Source: Acholeplasma equifetale ATCC 29724 (GTDB lineage Bacteria; Bacillota_I; Bacilli_A; Acholeplasmatales; Acholeplasmataceae). Taken from it: a stretch of DNA of 64,000 nucleotides. Each line of letters begins with the position of its first letter. The first letter of the stretch is position 1. The translations under genes were made by a program, and so were the position numbers. The stretch is from NCBI RefSeq assembly GCF_000687735.1, contig NZ_JHXL01000003.1, positions 60,645 to 124,644 on the forward strand, given 5' to 3'. Of the stretch, positions 26,646-34,990 are shown one piece after another. The notes below the pieces were generated by a model. It was given only the letters and a program-made list of their open reading frames with translations. It was not told the DNA's origin and searched no databases.

Positions 26646-27998
26646 ATGCATCACTTAATTAAAGATACAAATAGAGTATTCATAGGCGATCAAATTCCTG
26701 AAAAATATTTAATAGATAACAACGTTAAAAATGTAAATAGACCAAAAGCGGTATTTTTACCTTTAAATGAGGATGAAGTTGTTGAAATTGTTAAATATGC
26801 TCATACGAATGATATTAAAATGATTTGTCGAGGAGCAGGTACAGGAGCTGTGGGATCTCAAGTGCCGGTTTTAGGAGATGAGTTTATTATTGATTTAAGT
26901 TTAATGAACCAAATTAAATCATTAGATGAAGAAACTTTAACATTAACTGTTGGACCAGGTGTGTTATTAGAAGAAGTCCAAAAGTATGTTGAAAATAAAG
27001 GATATTTCTATCCACCAGACCCGGGTTCGAAAATGTCAACAATAGGTGGTAATGTATCAACAAATGCTGGTGGTATGCGTGCATTAAAATATGGAACAAC
27101 AAGAAATTATGTTCGTAGCATGAATGTTGTTTTATCAGACGGAACTAAAGTCAAATTAGGTGGTTTAACAATTAAAGATTCTAGTGGATACGATTTAAAA
27201 GATTTATTCATCGGTTCTGAAGGAACATTAGGTATTATTACAGAAATACAATTAAAAATAATACCTAAACCTAAGCATCAAAAATCAATGATTTTAGCAT
27301 TTAATAATGTTGTTGAAGCTACAGATACGGTTCTTTCTATTTTGAAAAATGGGTTCATGCCTACAGCTTTAGAATTATTAGAAAAAGAAGCAGTTTTATA
27401 TAGTGAATCTTTCTTAAAACAAAAATTTCCAAGTCAAGTTGGAAATGCTTATATTCTTGCAACTATTGATGGTAATGATTTAAAAGAGATTGAATCAACG
27501 ATTTTAGTCATCAAACAACTTGTAGAGAAACAAGTCATTGATTTTATTATTCTAGATGAAGCAGATGAAAAATTAGCTTGGATGATTAGAGATAATATTT
27601 TATATGCATTATACGCTTTAACACAATTTGAAATGTTAGATGAGGTTGTACCAATTAATCAATTTGGTAAGATGATTCGTTACACAAAAGAACTTCAAGA
27701 AAAACACAAAATAGAGGTCTTAAATTTTGGTCATGCTGGAGATGGAAACATTCATACGATTATTCTTAAAAAAGATTATTCTGATGAGACATGGAAAGTT
27801 AAACGCGTTGAATTCTTAGATGATTTATATGACAAAGTTAAAGAATTAGGTGGATTAGTTTCAGCGGAGCATGGTATAGGTTATACAAAAAAATCATATT
27901 TCTTAAAGATCACAGATTCTAATAAAATTGAAATAATGCGTGCAATTAAAAACGCATTGGATCCTAAAAATTTACTTAATCCAACAAAAGTCTTTTAA
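26646..27998 (+). CDS. FAD-linked oxidase, GlcD/D-lactate dehydrogenase type
   Basis: A 450-residue flavoprotein of the vanillyl-alcohol-oxidase fold that oxidises 2-hydroxy acids such as D-lactate or glycolate. The FAD-binding PCMH domain shows CRGAGTGAVGSQVP and PPDPGSKMSTIGGNVSTNAG (about residues 72-85 and 124-143). The C-terminal FAD oxidase domain ends with NFGHAGDGNIHT and SAEHGIGYTKK, where the His residues coordinate substrate or metal. The ATG at 26646 with GGAGG 11 bases upstream is preferred over the weak in-frame start at 26628. Monocistronic with its own terminator. Confidence 0.92.
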   Translation: MHHLIKDTNRVFIGDQIPEKYLIDNNVKNVNRPKAVFLPLNEDEVVEIVKYAHTNDIKMICRGAGTGAVGSQVPVLGDEFIIDLSLMNQIKSLDEETLTLTVGPGVLLEEVQKYVENKGYFYPPDPGSKMSTIGGNVSTNAGGMRALKYGTTRNYVRSMNVVLSDGTKVKLGGLTIKDSSGYDLKDLFIGSEGTLGIITEIQLKIIPKPKHQKSMILAFNNVVEATDTVLSILKNGFMPTALELLEKEAVLYSESFLKQKFPSQVGNAYILATIDGNDLKEIESTILVIKQLVEKQVIDFIILDEADEKLAWMIRDNILYALYALTQFEMLDEVVPINQFGKMIRYTKELQEKHKIEVLNFGHAGDGNIHTIILKKDYSDETWKVKRVEFLDDLYDKVKELGGLVSAEHGIGYTKKSYFLKITDSNKIEIMRAIKNALDPKNLLNPTKVF

Positions 27999-28003
27999 AA
28001 CAT

Positions 28004-28032
28004 AAGTCCTAAAACAAATTTAGGACTTTTTT
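28004..28032 (+). terminator. intrinsic terminator
   Basis: AAGTCCTAAA pairs with TTTAGGACTT over ACAAA, followed by TTTT. Confidence 0.92.
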
Positions 28033-28083
28033 ATTGATACATGTTAAAATAAGTTAACACATTTTTGAAGGTGGTTAGCAACA

Positions 28084-28524
28084 ATGAACAAACGCTTAAT
28101 ATCAACATTTATTATAAGTATCTTTTTATTACTAATGTTATTTTTTGTATATGCATTTTTAAAAGAAATTGATTATCAACAAAAAATTTATCAACAAACT
28201 CAAGATGATAATATATTAGATATAATTGACACATATTATATATTTTTGTACCAATTTTTAGTTATCGGGTATATATTGTTGGATTTATTTATAAAATTGG
28301 ATAAGTTAGTTATTTCAAAAACAAGAGTTATCAATGATCAACATAAAGGGACTTTCTTTGTTTTAATGGGGATGAGTTATGTTGTTTTATTTTTAACACT
28401 TTATGTAATACCATTTAGTTCATTTGAAGTTTTTTCAAATATCATTCTTTTTGAAATTTTAGCATTTATTTTGCTTAATACAGTAGTTATTAGAAGATTT
28501 TTTGTTAAATTTGAATATTTTTAA
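28084..28524 (+). CDS. hypothetical four-helix membrane protein
   Basis: A 146-residue protein with four hydrophobic segments at about 6-26, 53-75, 93-115 and 117-137 and no recognised motif. It is preceded by AAGGTGGTTAGCAAC and followed 27 bases later by the crt gene remnant, so it may be the first gene of the crt transcript. Its role is unknown. Confidence 0.7.
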   Translation: MNKRLISTFIISIFLLLMLFFVYAFLKEIDYQQKIYQQTQDDNILDIIDTYYIFLYQFLVIGYILLDLFIKLDKLVISKTRVINDQHKGTFFVLMGMSYVVLFLTLYVIPFSSFEVFSNIILFEILAFILLNTVVIRRFFVKFEYF

Positions 28525-28551
28525 AAACATAAATCTTTTAGGAGGTCACTG

Positions 28552-29011
28552 TTGAAAAAAGTAATTATTATAGGTGCTGGTACAGCTGGTTTAGCTGCAG
28601 GTATTCGCTTAAAAACATTAGGGTTTAATGTTGATATTTATGAAAAAAATGAAAAAGTTGGGGGAAGGATGTATCAAATTGAAGAACAAGGTTTTAAATT
28701 TGATGTCGGACCAACAATTATTATGATGAAAAAGGAAGAATTTAAAAGAGAGTATTGAATACATTAAAGTATTTACACCGAAAGACTTTGAGAATCAATT
28801 TAACTTAAAACATGGAACAACTTTCGGTTTAAAACCAACATTAAAACAAAGTAACTACTTTAGACCACAAAATAAATCAAGATATGTTGATAATTTATAT
28901 TTTTGTGGTTCAAGTAATCATCCAGGGGCAGGTGTTCCAATTGTATTAACATCTGCAAAACTTGCAGTTGAAGAGATTATGAAGGATTTTTCAAATGAAC
29001 ATAAAAAATGA
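28552..29011 (+). pseudogene. phytoene/diapophytoene desaturase remnant (crtI/crtN type)
   Basis: The start (TTG 28552 after GGAGG) gives VIIIGAGTAGLAAGIRLK, the FAD-binding Rossmann motif of carotenoid desaturases, then FKFDVGPTIIMMKKEEF. Here about 330 codons have been deleted and the frame shifts. The other frame continues SIEYIKVFTPKDFENQFNL, KPTLKQSNYFRPQNKSRY, LYFCGSSNHPGAGVPIVL and ends at 29009-29011, the genuine C-terminus of the family. The gene is therefore dead. Its end overlaps the start of the prenyl synthase gene, as in intact crtN-crtM type operons. Confidence 0.9.
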
Positions 29012-29846
29012 TTATAAGAAAGCAGAAAAAGTCATAAAAAAACATTCGAAATCTTTTTATGCTGCATTTTCAACAATTTCAAATTTAGATCAAAGAAATG
29101 CTATTTATGGTATTTATGCTTTTTGTCGATATGCAGATGATATTGTTGATGAATCAAAAGATATAACTAAACTTGAAGAACTAAAAAATCAATTAGATTT
29201 ATTTATTCAAAATAAAGAAACACCCAATTATATATTTAGACTTTTAAAAGATATATCTTGCAAATATTATGATGAAAATTTTAACTATGAACCTTACTAT
29301 GATATGATTGAGGGACAATATTTTGATTTAGATTTTAAAGAAATTAAAGATTTGAATCAATCAATATGGTATTCAACTAAAGTAGCAAGTAGTGTTGGTT
29401 ATATGTTGATGGATATTTTAGCCCCCAATATAAGAGACGATAGAAAAGGTTTTGTTGCCTATCATTTGGGTATTGGTATGCAGATTACAAATATTTTAAG
29501 AGATATAGGTGAAGATTTAAAGCGAAATAGAGTTTACCTTCCAAAGGAACTTATGGATAAATACCATGTGACTATGGATGATTTAATTCATAAAAATATT
29601 AATGACAATTTTATCAATTTATTTGAAGCATTAGCTAAAGTGGCATTCGAACATTATGAAAAAGCGTTATTAAGTATAGATGTTTATCCAAAAGAAACAA
29701 GAATACCGCTTAAACTTTCATTATATATTTATAGAGAAATTATTAATGAATGTAGAAACAATCAATATCAAGTTTTTCAAAAGAGAAATAAGGTATCAAA
29801 GAAAAGAAAATTAGAAATTATACGTGAGGTTTTAGAGCGTGAATAA
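28995..29846 (+). CDS. crtB/crtM: phytoene/dehydrosqualene synthase
   Basis: A 283-residue squalene/phytoene synthase family enzyme that condenses two geranylgeranyl or farnesyl diphosphates. Both aspartate-rich motifs are intact: RYADDIVDE at about 46-54 and NILRDIGEDLKRNRVYLP at about 165-182. Whether it makes C30 or C40 product cannot be decided from sequence alone. ATG lies inside the crtI remnant and the stop overlaps the GTG of the next gene by 8 bases. The usual downstream enzyme, the desaturase, is destroyed just upstream, so any product would stay colourless unless another desaturase exists elsewhere. Confidence 0.93.
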   Translation: MNIKNDYKKAEKVIKKHSKSFYAAFSTISNLDQRNAIYGIYAFCRYADDIVDESKDITKLEELKNQLDLFIQNKETPNYIFRLLKDISCKYYDENFNYEPYYDMIEGQYFDLDFKEIKDLNQSIWYSTKVASSVGYMLMDILAPNIRDDRKGFVAYHLGIGMQITNILRDIGEDLKRNRVYLPKELMDKYHVTMDDLIHKNINDNFINLFEALAKVAFEHYEKALLSIDVYPKETRIPLKLSLYIYREIINECRNNQYQVFQKRNKVSKKRKLEIIREVLERE

Positions 29847-30495
29847 TATTTTAGGATTAGTGTTATCGTTTATTTTTGTATTTGTTGTCATAGGATTATC
29901 AACATTACTACAAAAATTAAACGTTTTAAAAGAAGAAGGTGCTAGAAAATTCATCCATATTGGTGTTTCAAATTGGTGGTTTTTTGTCAACTTTATGTTT
30001 GATAATATTTGGTGGGCGATCATAGCACCAATTGTATTTATCGTATTAAATTATTTATCATATCGATATAATTTGATTAAATCTATGGAAAGAAATGGAG
30101 ATGGAAACTTAGGTACTGTGTATTTTCCAATTTCATTATTAATTTTAACTATTGCAGCATTTACATTTTTAAATCCTTATATTAGTGGTATAGGTATATT
30201 AGTATTAGGATATGGTGATGGATTAGCTGCAGTGATAGGGAAGATGATTCCCTCTAAAAAAATATTTGGAAATAAAAGTTTAAGTGGTACTTTAACAATG
30301 TTTTTAGCATCATTTATCGTTATCGTATTATATACATTATTAGCGACTAATATAAATCTTATTGTTGATTTTTTAATGATTAAAATATTAGTGATTTCAC
30401 TTGCTGCAGCAGTGATTGAATTATTTACACCAAATGGACTTGATAACTTATCAATTCCAATATTGGTAAGTTTATTATCATTTTTACTTATTTAG
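29839..30495 (+). CDS. phytol kinase/dolichol kinase-like membrane protein (VTE5 type)
   Basis: A 218-residue protein with about six to seven membrane helices, belonging to the CTP-dependent lipid-alcohol kinase family that includes plant VTE5, Sec59 and Dgk1. Landmarks are EEGARKFIHIGVSNWWF (about 32-48), GNLGTVYFPISLL (about 90-102), VLGYGDGLAAVIGK (about 121-134) and FGNKSLSGTLTMFL (about 142-155), the last two being the family's nucleotide/lipid site. GTG start at 29839 overlaps the prenyl synthase end. It probably phosphorylates a prenyl alcohol at the membrane. Confidence 0.85.
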   Translation: MNNILGLVLSFIFVFVVIGLSTLLQKLNVLKEEGARKFIHIGVSNWWFFVNFMFDNIWWAIIAPIVFIVLNYLSYRYNLIKSMERNGDGNLGTVYFPISLLILTIAAFTFLNPYISGIGILVLGYGDGLAAVIGKMIPSKKIFGNKSLSGTLTMFLASFIVIVLYTLLATNINLIVDFLMIKILVISLAAAVIELFTPNGLDNLSIPILVSLLSFLLI

Positions 30496-30502
30496 GTGAT
30501 AT

Positions 30503-31273
30503 ATGGATTTTTTGATTGGATTATTATTAAGTATAGTTATCGCATTCATGGCATATCGAAAAAAATCACTTGATACAAGTGGTTTTATTAGTGCCACTGT
30601 TGTTGGAACTTTACTTTACGTTTTTGGTACGTATATTTTATTTTCATTACTTATATTTTTCTTTATTTCTTCGAGTATTTTCACAAAAATTAAAACGAAT
30701 GTAGAAGATAAAAAAGGTAGAAGCGCAGTTCAAGTTTTAGCAAACTCATTAATGGCTTTAATATTTTCAATTGCTTTTTATATAACAAGTCGCTATGAAT
30801 TCTTATATATTGGGGGAATTGCAATTGCTGCATCAACATCAGATACATGGGCATCTGAGATAGGTAAATTATCTAAGGGTAAAGTATTTTCTATTTTAAA
30901 TTTTAAAATGATGGATAAAGGCGAATCAGGTGGTATAAGTATATTAGGTTTATTTGCATCATTTGTAGGTAGTTTTATGATAAGCATATTATTTATCTTA
31001 TTACTTAGTACATATACAACAATATCTTTAAATGATTGGTGGATTGTTGTTGTTATGACTATTGGTGGATTATTAGGATCAATTCTTGATAGTTATCTTG
31101 GTATTTTAATTCAAGAAAAATATATTGATCATCAAGGGCGTATTTTAGAAAAAGTAAAATCAAGAAAAATGTTTAAAAAATTATCAGGTATTTCGTTTAT
31201 TAATAATGATTTTGTAAACTTTTTAATGACTTTTATTATTACATTATTATTTAGCCTCATTCTTATTAAATAA
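30503..31273 (+). CDS. DUF92/TMEM19 membrane protein (VTE6-like)
   Basis: A 256-residue DUF92 protein with about six membrane helices. Conserved residues include the KKSLDTSGFISATVVG N-terminus, AASTSDTWASEIGKLSKGKV (about residues 111-130) and the glycine-rich GESGGISILGLFAS loop. DUF92 includes VTE6, the plant phytyl-phosphate kinase that converts phytyl phosphate to the diphosphate. It follows the VTE5-like gene by 7 bases (AGGTGATAT before ATG), so the pair would convert a prenol to its diphosphate in two steps. This functional reading is inferred by analogy. Confidence 0.85.
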   Translation: MDFLIGLLLSIVIAFMAYRKKSLDTSGFISATVVGTLLYVFGTYILFSLLIFFFISSSIFTKIKTNVEDKKGRSAVQVLANSLMALIFSIAFYITSRYEFLYIGGIAIAASTSDTWASEIGKLSKGKVFSILNFKMMDKGESGGISILGLFASFVGSFMISILFILLLSTYTTISLNDWWIVVVMTIGGLLGSILDSYLGILIQEKYIDHQGRILEKVKSRKMFKKLSGISFINNDFVNFLMTFIITLLFSLILIK

Positions 31274-31297
31274 AAATTATAAATAAGATTTTATTTG

Positions 31298-31335
31298 TTA
31301 TAAATAAACTCTTATTTTATAATATATGTTATAAT
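31298..31335 (+). promoter_or_regulatory. dps promoter with overlapping operator-like inverted repeat
   Basis: An extended -10 (TGTTATAAT, -10 box at 31330-31335) lies upstream of dps. TTATAAATAA at 31298-31307 and TTATTTTATAA at 31312-31322 form an imperfect inverted repeat over the -35 region; a further copy of TTATAAATAA lies at 31277-31286. The arrangement resembles Fur/PerR-type boxes but does not match one exactly. Confidence 0.45.
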
Positions 31336-31362
31336 AAAAGTATAAAAGAAAGGATGGTGTAT

Positions 31363-31797
31363 ATGAATCAATTACATCAAGTTTTAAATGTAGAGGTTGC
31401 TAATTTCAACGTGTTATTCACGAAATTACATTATTATCATTGGTATGTGAAAGGACAAGAATTTTTCACATTACATGCATTGTTTGAAAAGTATTATGAC
31501 GAAATTAACGAATTTTATGATGAATTTGCAGAAAGATTATTAACAATAGGTGGAAAACCAAAAGCTACCTTAAAAGAATATTTAGAAATAACTACACTTA
31601 AAGAAGTAGATTCAAAAGTTACTACAAGTGTAGAAATGGTTAAGGATGTTTTAAAAGATTTTAACATCATTATTGATGAGCTTAAAAAAGGTATTGAAAT
31701 ATCAGGTACTTTAGGTGATGATGTCACTCAAGATATGTTTATTTCAACAAAAGCTAAGCTTGAAAAACATGCATGGATGTTAAGAGCATATCTATAA
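31363..31797 (+). CDS. dps: Dps ferritin-like DNA-protecting protein
   Basis: A Dps-family iron-storage, peroxide-detoxifying protein of about 144 residues. The ferroxidase half-sites are visible in KLHYYHWYVKGQEFFTLHALF and YDEINEFYDEFAERLLTIGG (His and Asp/Glu ligands contributed by two subunits), followed by PKATLKEYLE, a Dps hallmark. The ATG at 31363 is preferred because AAAGGA lies 9 bases upstream; the in-frame ATG at 31354 overlaps this site. A regulatory repeat precedes it. Monocistronic. Confidence 0.93.
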   Translation: MNQLHQVLNVEVANFNVLFTKLHYYHWYVKGQEFFTLHALFEKYYDEINEFYDEFAERLLTIGGKPKATLKEYLEITTLKEVDSKVTTSVEMVKDVLKDFNIIIDELKKGIEISGTLGDDVTQDMFISTKAKLEKHAWMLRAYL

Positions 31798-31806
31798 AAA
31801 TAATAT

Positions 31807-31835
31807 AAATAGGCTGAAAAGCCTATTTATTTTTG
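31807..31835 (+). terminator. dps terminator
   Basis: AAATAGGCT pairs with AGCCTATTT over GAAA, followed by ATTTTT. Confidence 0.92.
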
Positions 31836-31933
31836 TAAACTTTTGGTTGCATAATAAGCATTTCATAATTGCTTGATATAATTTATTCGATATGGGATAA
31901 TGTAAAAGTCTAGATACGAAAGGGGAATAAAGT

Positions 31934-32635
31934 ATGACAACTGGAGAAAAAATAGCTAAGTTAAGAAAAGAAAAAGGCTATACACAGGAAGCGTTAGCTG
32001 ATTTATTACACGTTTCACGTCAATCTGTATCAAAATGGGAACAAGATTTAAGCTTTCCTGAAACAGATAATTTAATTTTATTATCAAAATTGTTTGGATG
32101 TAGTATTGATTACTTATTAAATCCTAATTTAGAAGATGAATCAATTAAAAAAGAGGAATTAAAAGAAGATAATGAATTAGAAAAAATGATTAAAGATCCA
32201 CAATTTTTTACAACCGTTTGGACACTTGGTTATTTTATACTAATGGCTATAGCTTTTACAATGACTTATGCATCTACAAAAATTAGTTATGAGTTTATGT
32301 TTGGCGATGTTTATATTCATTTTAATGTCTATGATTTTTTATTCTCTTCATCTAAACAATTTAATAATTACGTTATGATATTTGGTGTGTTATTAATGAT
32401 GTTAGAAGTTGGTGTAAGTTTATTTATGCTATTTGATAAATCAAATTTAAAAACATGTTATAAAATTAGGAAATTAGCTTCAGTGACCGAAGCAGTTATA
32501 TGGTTATATTTACTAATTATATTAATTTCAAATGTAGCATATGGAGCATTCATAATTTTAACATTATCAATTGTTAATGCAGCATTTATCTGGTTTTATA
32601 AAAGACATCAATACATTGAAAATAAAATAGAATAA
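31934..32635 (+). CDS. XRE-family membrane-anchored transcriptional regulator
   Basis: A 233-residue protein. Residues 1-65 form an XRE helix-turn-helix (TGEKIAKLRKEKGYTQ, LADLLHVSRQSVSKWE, LLSKLFGCSIDYLL). An acidic linker is followed by four hydrophobic helices in about 95-225. This HTH-plus-membrane layout is common in low-GC Gram-positives; targets and ligand are unknown. It starts after AAAGGGGAATAAAGT and has its own terminator. Confidence 0.88.
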   Translation: MTTGEKIAKLRKEKGYTQEALADLLHVSRQSVSKWEQDLSFPETDNLILLSKLFGCSIDYLLNPNLEDESIKKEELKEDNELEKMIKDPQFFTTVWTLGYFILMAIAFTMTYASTKISYEFMFGDVYIHFNVYDFLFSSSKQFNNYVMIFGVLLMMLEVGVSLFMLFDKSNLKTCYKIRKLASVTEAVIWLYLLIILISNVAYGAFIILTLSIVNAAFIWFYKRHQYIENKIE

Positions 32636-32644
32636 TAACTTATT

Positions 32645-32677
32645 GTGTTAATCTTTAATGGATTAACACTTTTTTTT
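32645..32677 (+). terminator. intrinsic terminator
   Basis: GTGTTAATC pairs with GATTAACAC over a seven-base loop, followed by eight T residues. Confidence 0.92.
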
Positions 32678-32769
32678 GGAAATTAATTTCAAAAGATAAA
32701 ATACACTAAAGATTTCAATAAATTAACATAGATTTATGTTAAGATAAACTTGTTGAAGGGAATGATTTT

Positions 32770-34335
32770 ATGAAAAAACTGAATGAAATGACATTAGAAG
32801 AAAAAGTTGGTCAAGTCTGTATGTTCGGTTTTGATGGATTAGATCTTAATGATGATATTATCCATTTAATCAAAAAGTACAAGTTAGGGAATGTTATTTT
32901 ATTTGCACGAAACGTAAAAACACCAGAACAATTATTTAAACTCAATCAAAATCTTCAAAAATTAGCTTTAAAAGAAATTGGTATACCGATGCTTATTTCA
33001 ATTGATCAAGAAGGTGGTATGGTTACTAGAATTTTTAATGGAGCTACTTTTTTTCCTGGTGCAATGACAATAAGTGCTACAAAGCATACGAAGAATGCAT
33101 ATGAAGTTGGACGCAAGATGGGTAGAGAGCTTAATCTTTTGGGTATAAATATGAATTTAGCACCTGTGTTAGATGTAAACAATAATCCGAAAAATCCTGT
33201 CATTGGTGTTAGAAGTTACAGCGATGATCCAAAAATAGTTGCAAAATACGGTATTGAATATATTAAAGGATTACAAGAAGAAGGTGTAATTGCAACCGCT
33301 AAACATTTTCCTGGTCATGGTGATACGAATGTTGATTCTCATTTAGGATTACCAGTTATTCATCATGGATTAGAACGATTAGAAAAAATAGAGTTTTACC
33401 CATTTAAAGAAGCGATCAAAGCAGGCATTAAAGGTGTTATGAGCTCACATATTAATTTTCCTATGTTGACACATAATGATGAACCAGCAACTTTAAGTAA
33501 AACGATTATGACAGATTTATTAAGAAATGAATTTAACTTTGAGGGTTTAATCATCTCAGATGGTATGGGCATGAAAGGTGTTGTGGATAAATATACAACC
33601 GAGGAAGCATGTGTTAGAGCACTAATTGCTGGTATCAATTTAGTTTGCGTGTGCCATGCACATCAACCGAGAGAAGCAACAATAGAAGCGATTTATCAGG
33701 CTATTAAAGATAATCGTATTTCTATTGAAATGTTAGATAAACACGTAGAAAAGATACTTAAATATAAAGTTGAATTAAAGATTAATTTAAATTTAAATTA
33801 TAAGGATATTCAGCCAATTATTGAAAATGAAGAAACTAAAAACTTTAGCTTAAATATCGTTAAAGATGCAACAACGTTAGTTAAAGGAAATCCAATTCAT
33901 TTAAAGGAAAGAGTTTTATATATTGGAATTCTTCCACAAGTACTAAACATTGCAGATGATGATATTGAGAAAAAAGATTTTTTAGAACCTATTAAATCAA
34001 TTTCAAATTTAGATATTGAAATTGTATCTTTAGACCCAACCAAAGAAGAAATTGACAAAATGATAAATTTATCAAAACAATATGAGCAAGTTATATTTAC
34101 AACATATAACGGTAACCAATTTAAAGGCCAAATTCATCTTATTGAAGCGTTAAAAGATGTTAAAGACTTGCATGTTATCGCATTAAGAAATCCATATGAT
34201 TTATATGAAACAAATGTTATTAAAAATTATGTGGCATTTTATGAATATACACCAAATTCATTATTAGCACTAAAGTCATATTTACTTGGTGAATTTGAAC
34301 CGAAAGGTCAACTTCCATTTCAATATAAAAATTAA
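32770..34335 (+). CDS. glycoside hydrolase family 3, NagZ-like beta-N-acetylhexosaminidase
   Basis: A 521-residue GH3 enzyme. The NagZ signature KHFPGHGDTNVDSHLGLP lies at about 178-195; its His-Asp pair acts as general acid/base in this subfamily. The nucleophile is expected in LIISDGMGM, at about residues 261-269. A C-terminal alpha/beta domain of about 170 residues is present, as in two-domain Gram-positive members. No signal peptide is seen, so it is probably cytoplasmic. The substrate may be a glucosaminide; if the host lacks a cell wall, peptidoglycan recycling would be unlikely. Confidence 0.9.
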   Translation: MKKLNEMTLEEKVGQVCMFGFDGLDLNDDIIHLIKKYKLGNVILFARNVKTPEQLFKLNQNLQKLALKEIGIPMLISIDQEGGMVTRIFNGATFFPGAMTISATKHTKNAYEVGRKMGRELNLLGINMNLAPVLDVNNNPKNPVIGVRSYSDDPKIVAKYGIEYIKGLQEEGVIATAKHFPGHGDTNVDSHLGLPVIHHGLERLEKIEFYPFKEAIKAGIKGVMSSHINFPMLTHNDEPATLSKTIMTDLLRNEFNFEGLIISDGMGMKGVVDKYTTEEACVRALIAGINLVCVCHAHQPREATIEAIYQAIKDNRISIEMLDKHVEKILKYKVELKINLNLNYKDIQPIIENEETKNFSLNIVKDATTLVKGNPIHLKERVLYIGILPQVLNIADDDIEKKDFLEPIKSISNLDIEIVSLDPTKEEIDKMINLSKQYEQVIFTTYNGNQFKGQIHLIEALKDVKDLHVIALRNPYDLYETNVIKNYVAFYEYTPNSLLALKSYLLGEFEPKGQLPFQYKN

Positions 34336-34339
34336 AAGT

Positions 34340-34369
34340 TTAAGAGTTAGCAATAACTCTTAATTTTTT
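34340..34369 (+). terminator. intrinsic terminator
   Basis: TTAAGAGTTA pairs with TAACTCTTAA over GCAA, followed by TTTTTT. Confidence 0.93.
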
Positions 34370-34447
34370 ATTTTATTGATTTACTTTTTATAAATTAGAA
34401 TGCATGTTATACTATACCAAAATAGAAAATATGAAAAGGATAGGAAA

Positions 34448-34924
34448 ATGAAAAAAATACTTGTAGTAATTACACTACTTATGGGCGTATTTTTAGTATC
34501 ATGTGAAGAATCAAACAGTAAGGAATTTAGTAAAAGTGGAATAACAATTACTTTAACTGACGACTTTTATGAAAAAGAAATTATAGCTGCACCGTTTTAT
34601 TTAGAATCTCAAGATAATATCTTTATGGGAAATAGAGAAGATAAATCTTTATTTAGTTCAATGATGACACTAGAAAGATATACAACATTAGTTTTAGGTC
34701 AAGCTGAAAAAACAACAGATATTGAAAAATATTTAGATGATAATATCGAATATTATTATGCATATTATGAAGCAACTGTTGATGGAAGAACTTTCGGTTA
34801 TATGCTTGTTACTTTAGAAAGTGAAACACACTTTTATCTTATTAATTTTGCATGTTTAAAATCAAAATTAGAAGGAAATAAAGATCTTTATCACTCATGG
34901 GCAAGATCAATAAAAGTTGAATAA
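34448..34924 (+). CDS. small lipoprotein of unknown function
   Basis: The ATG at 34448 gives a classic lipoprotein signal peptide: MKK, a hydrophobic run ILVVITLLMGVF and lipobox LVSC, with Cys at residue 19. The mature part is about 140 acidic residues with no recognised domain. AGGATAGGAAA precedes the start; the longer frame from 34400 would bury the signal. It is probably anchored on the outer face of the membrane. Confidence 0.85.
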   Translation: MKKILVVITLLMGVFLVSCEESNSKEFSKSGITITLTDDFYEKEIIAAPFYLESQDNIFMGNREDKSLFSSMMTLERYTTLVLGQAEKTTDIEKYLDDNIEYYYAYYEATVDGRTFGYMLVTLESETHFYLINFACLKSKLEGNKDLYHSWARSIKVE

Positions 34925-34931
34925 AAATAAT

Positions 34932-34960
34932 GAAACCTTTATTAAAGGTTTTCTTTTTTA
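34932..34960 (+). terminator. intrinsic terminator
   Basis: AAACCTTT pairs with AAAGGTTT over ATT, followed by a C and six T residues. Confidence 0.8.
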
Positions 34961-34990
34961 TATTATAATAAGTATCAAGGATGTGACATA

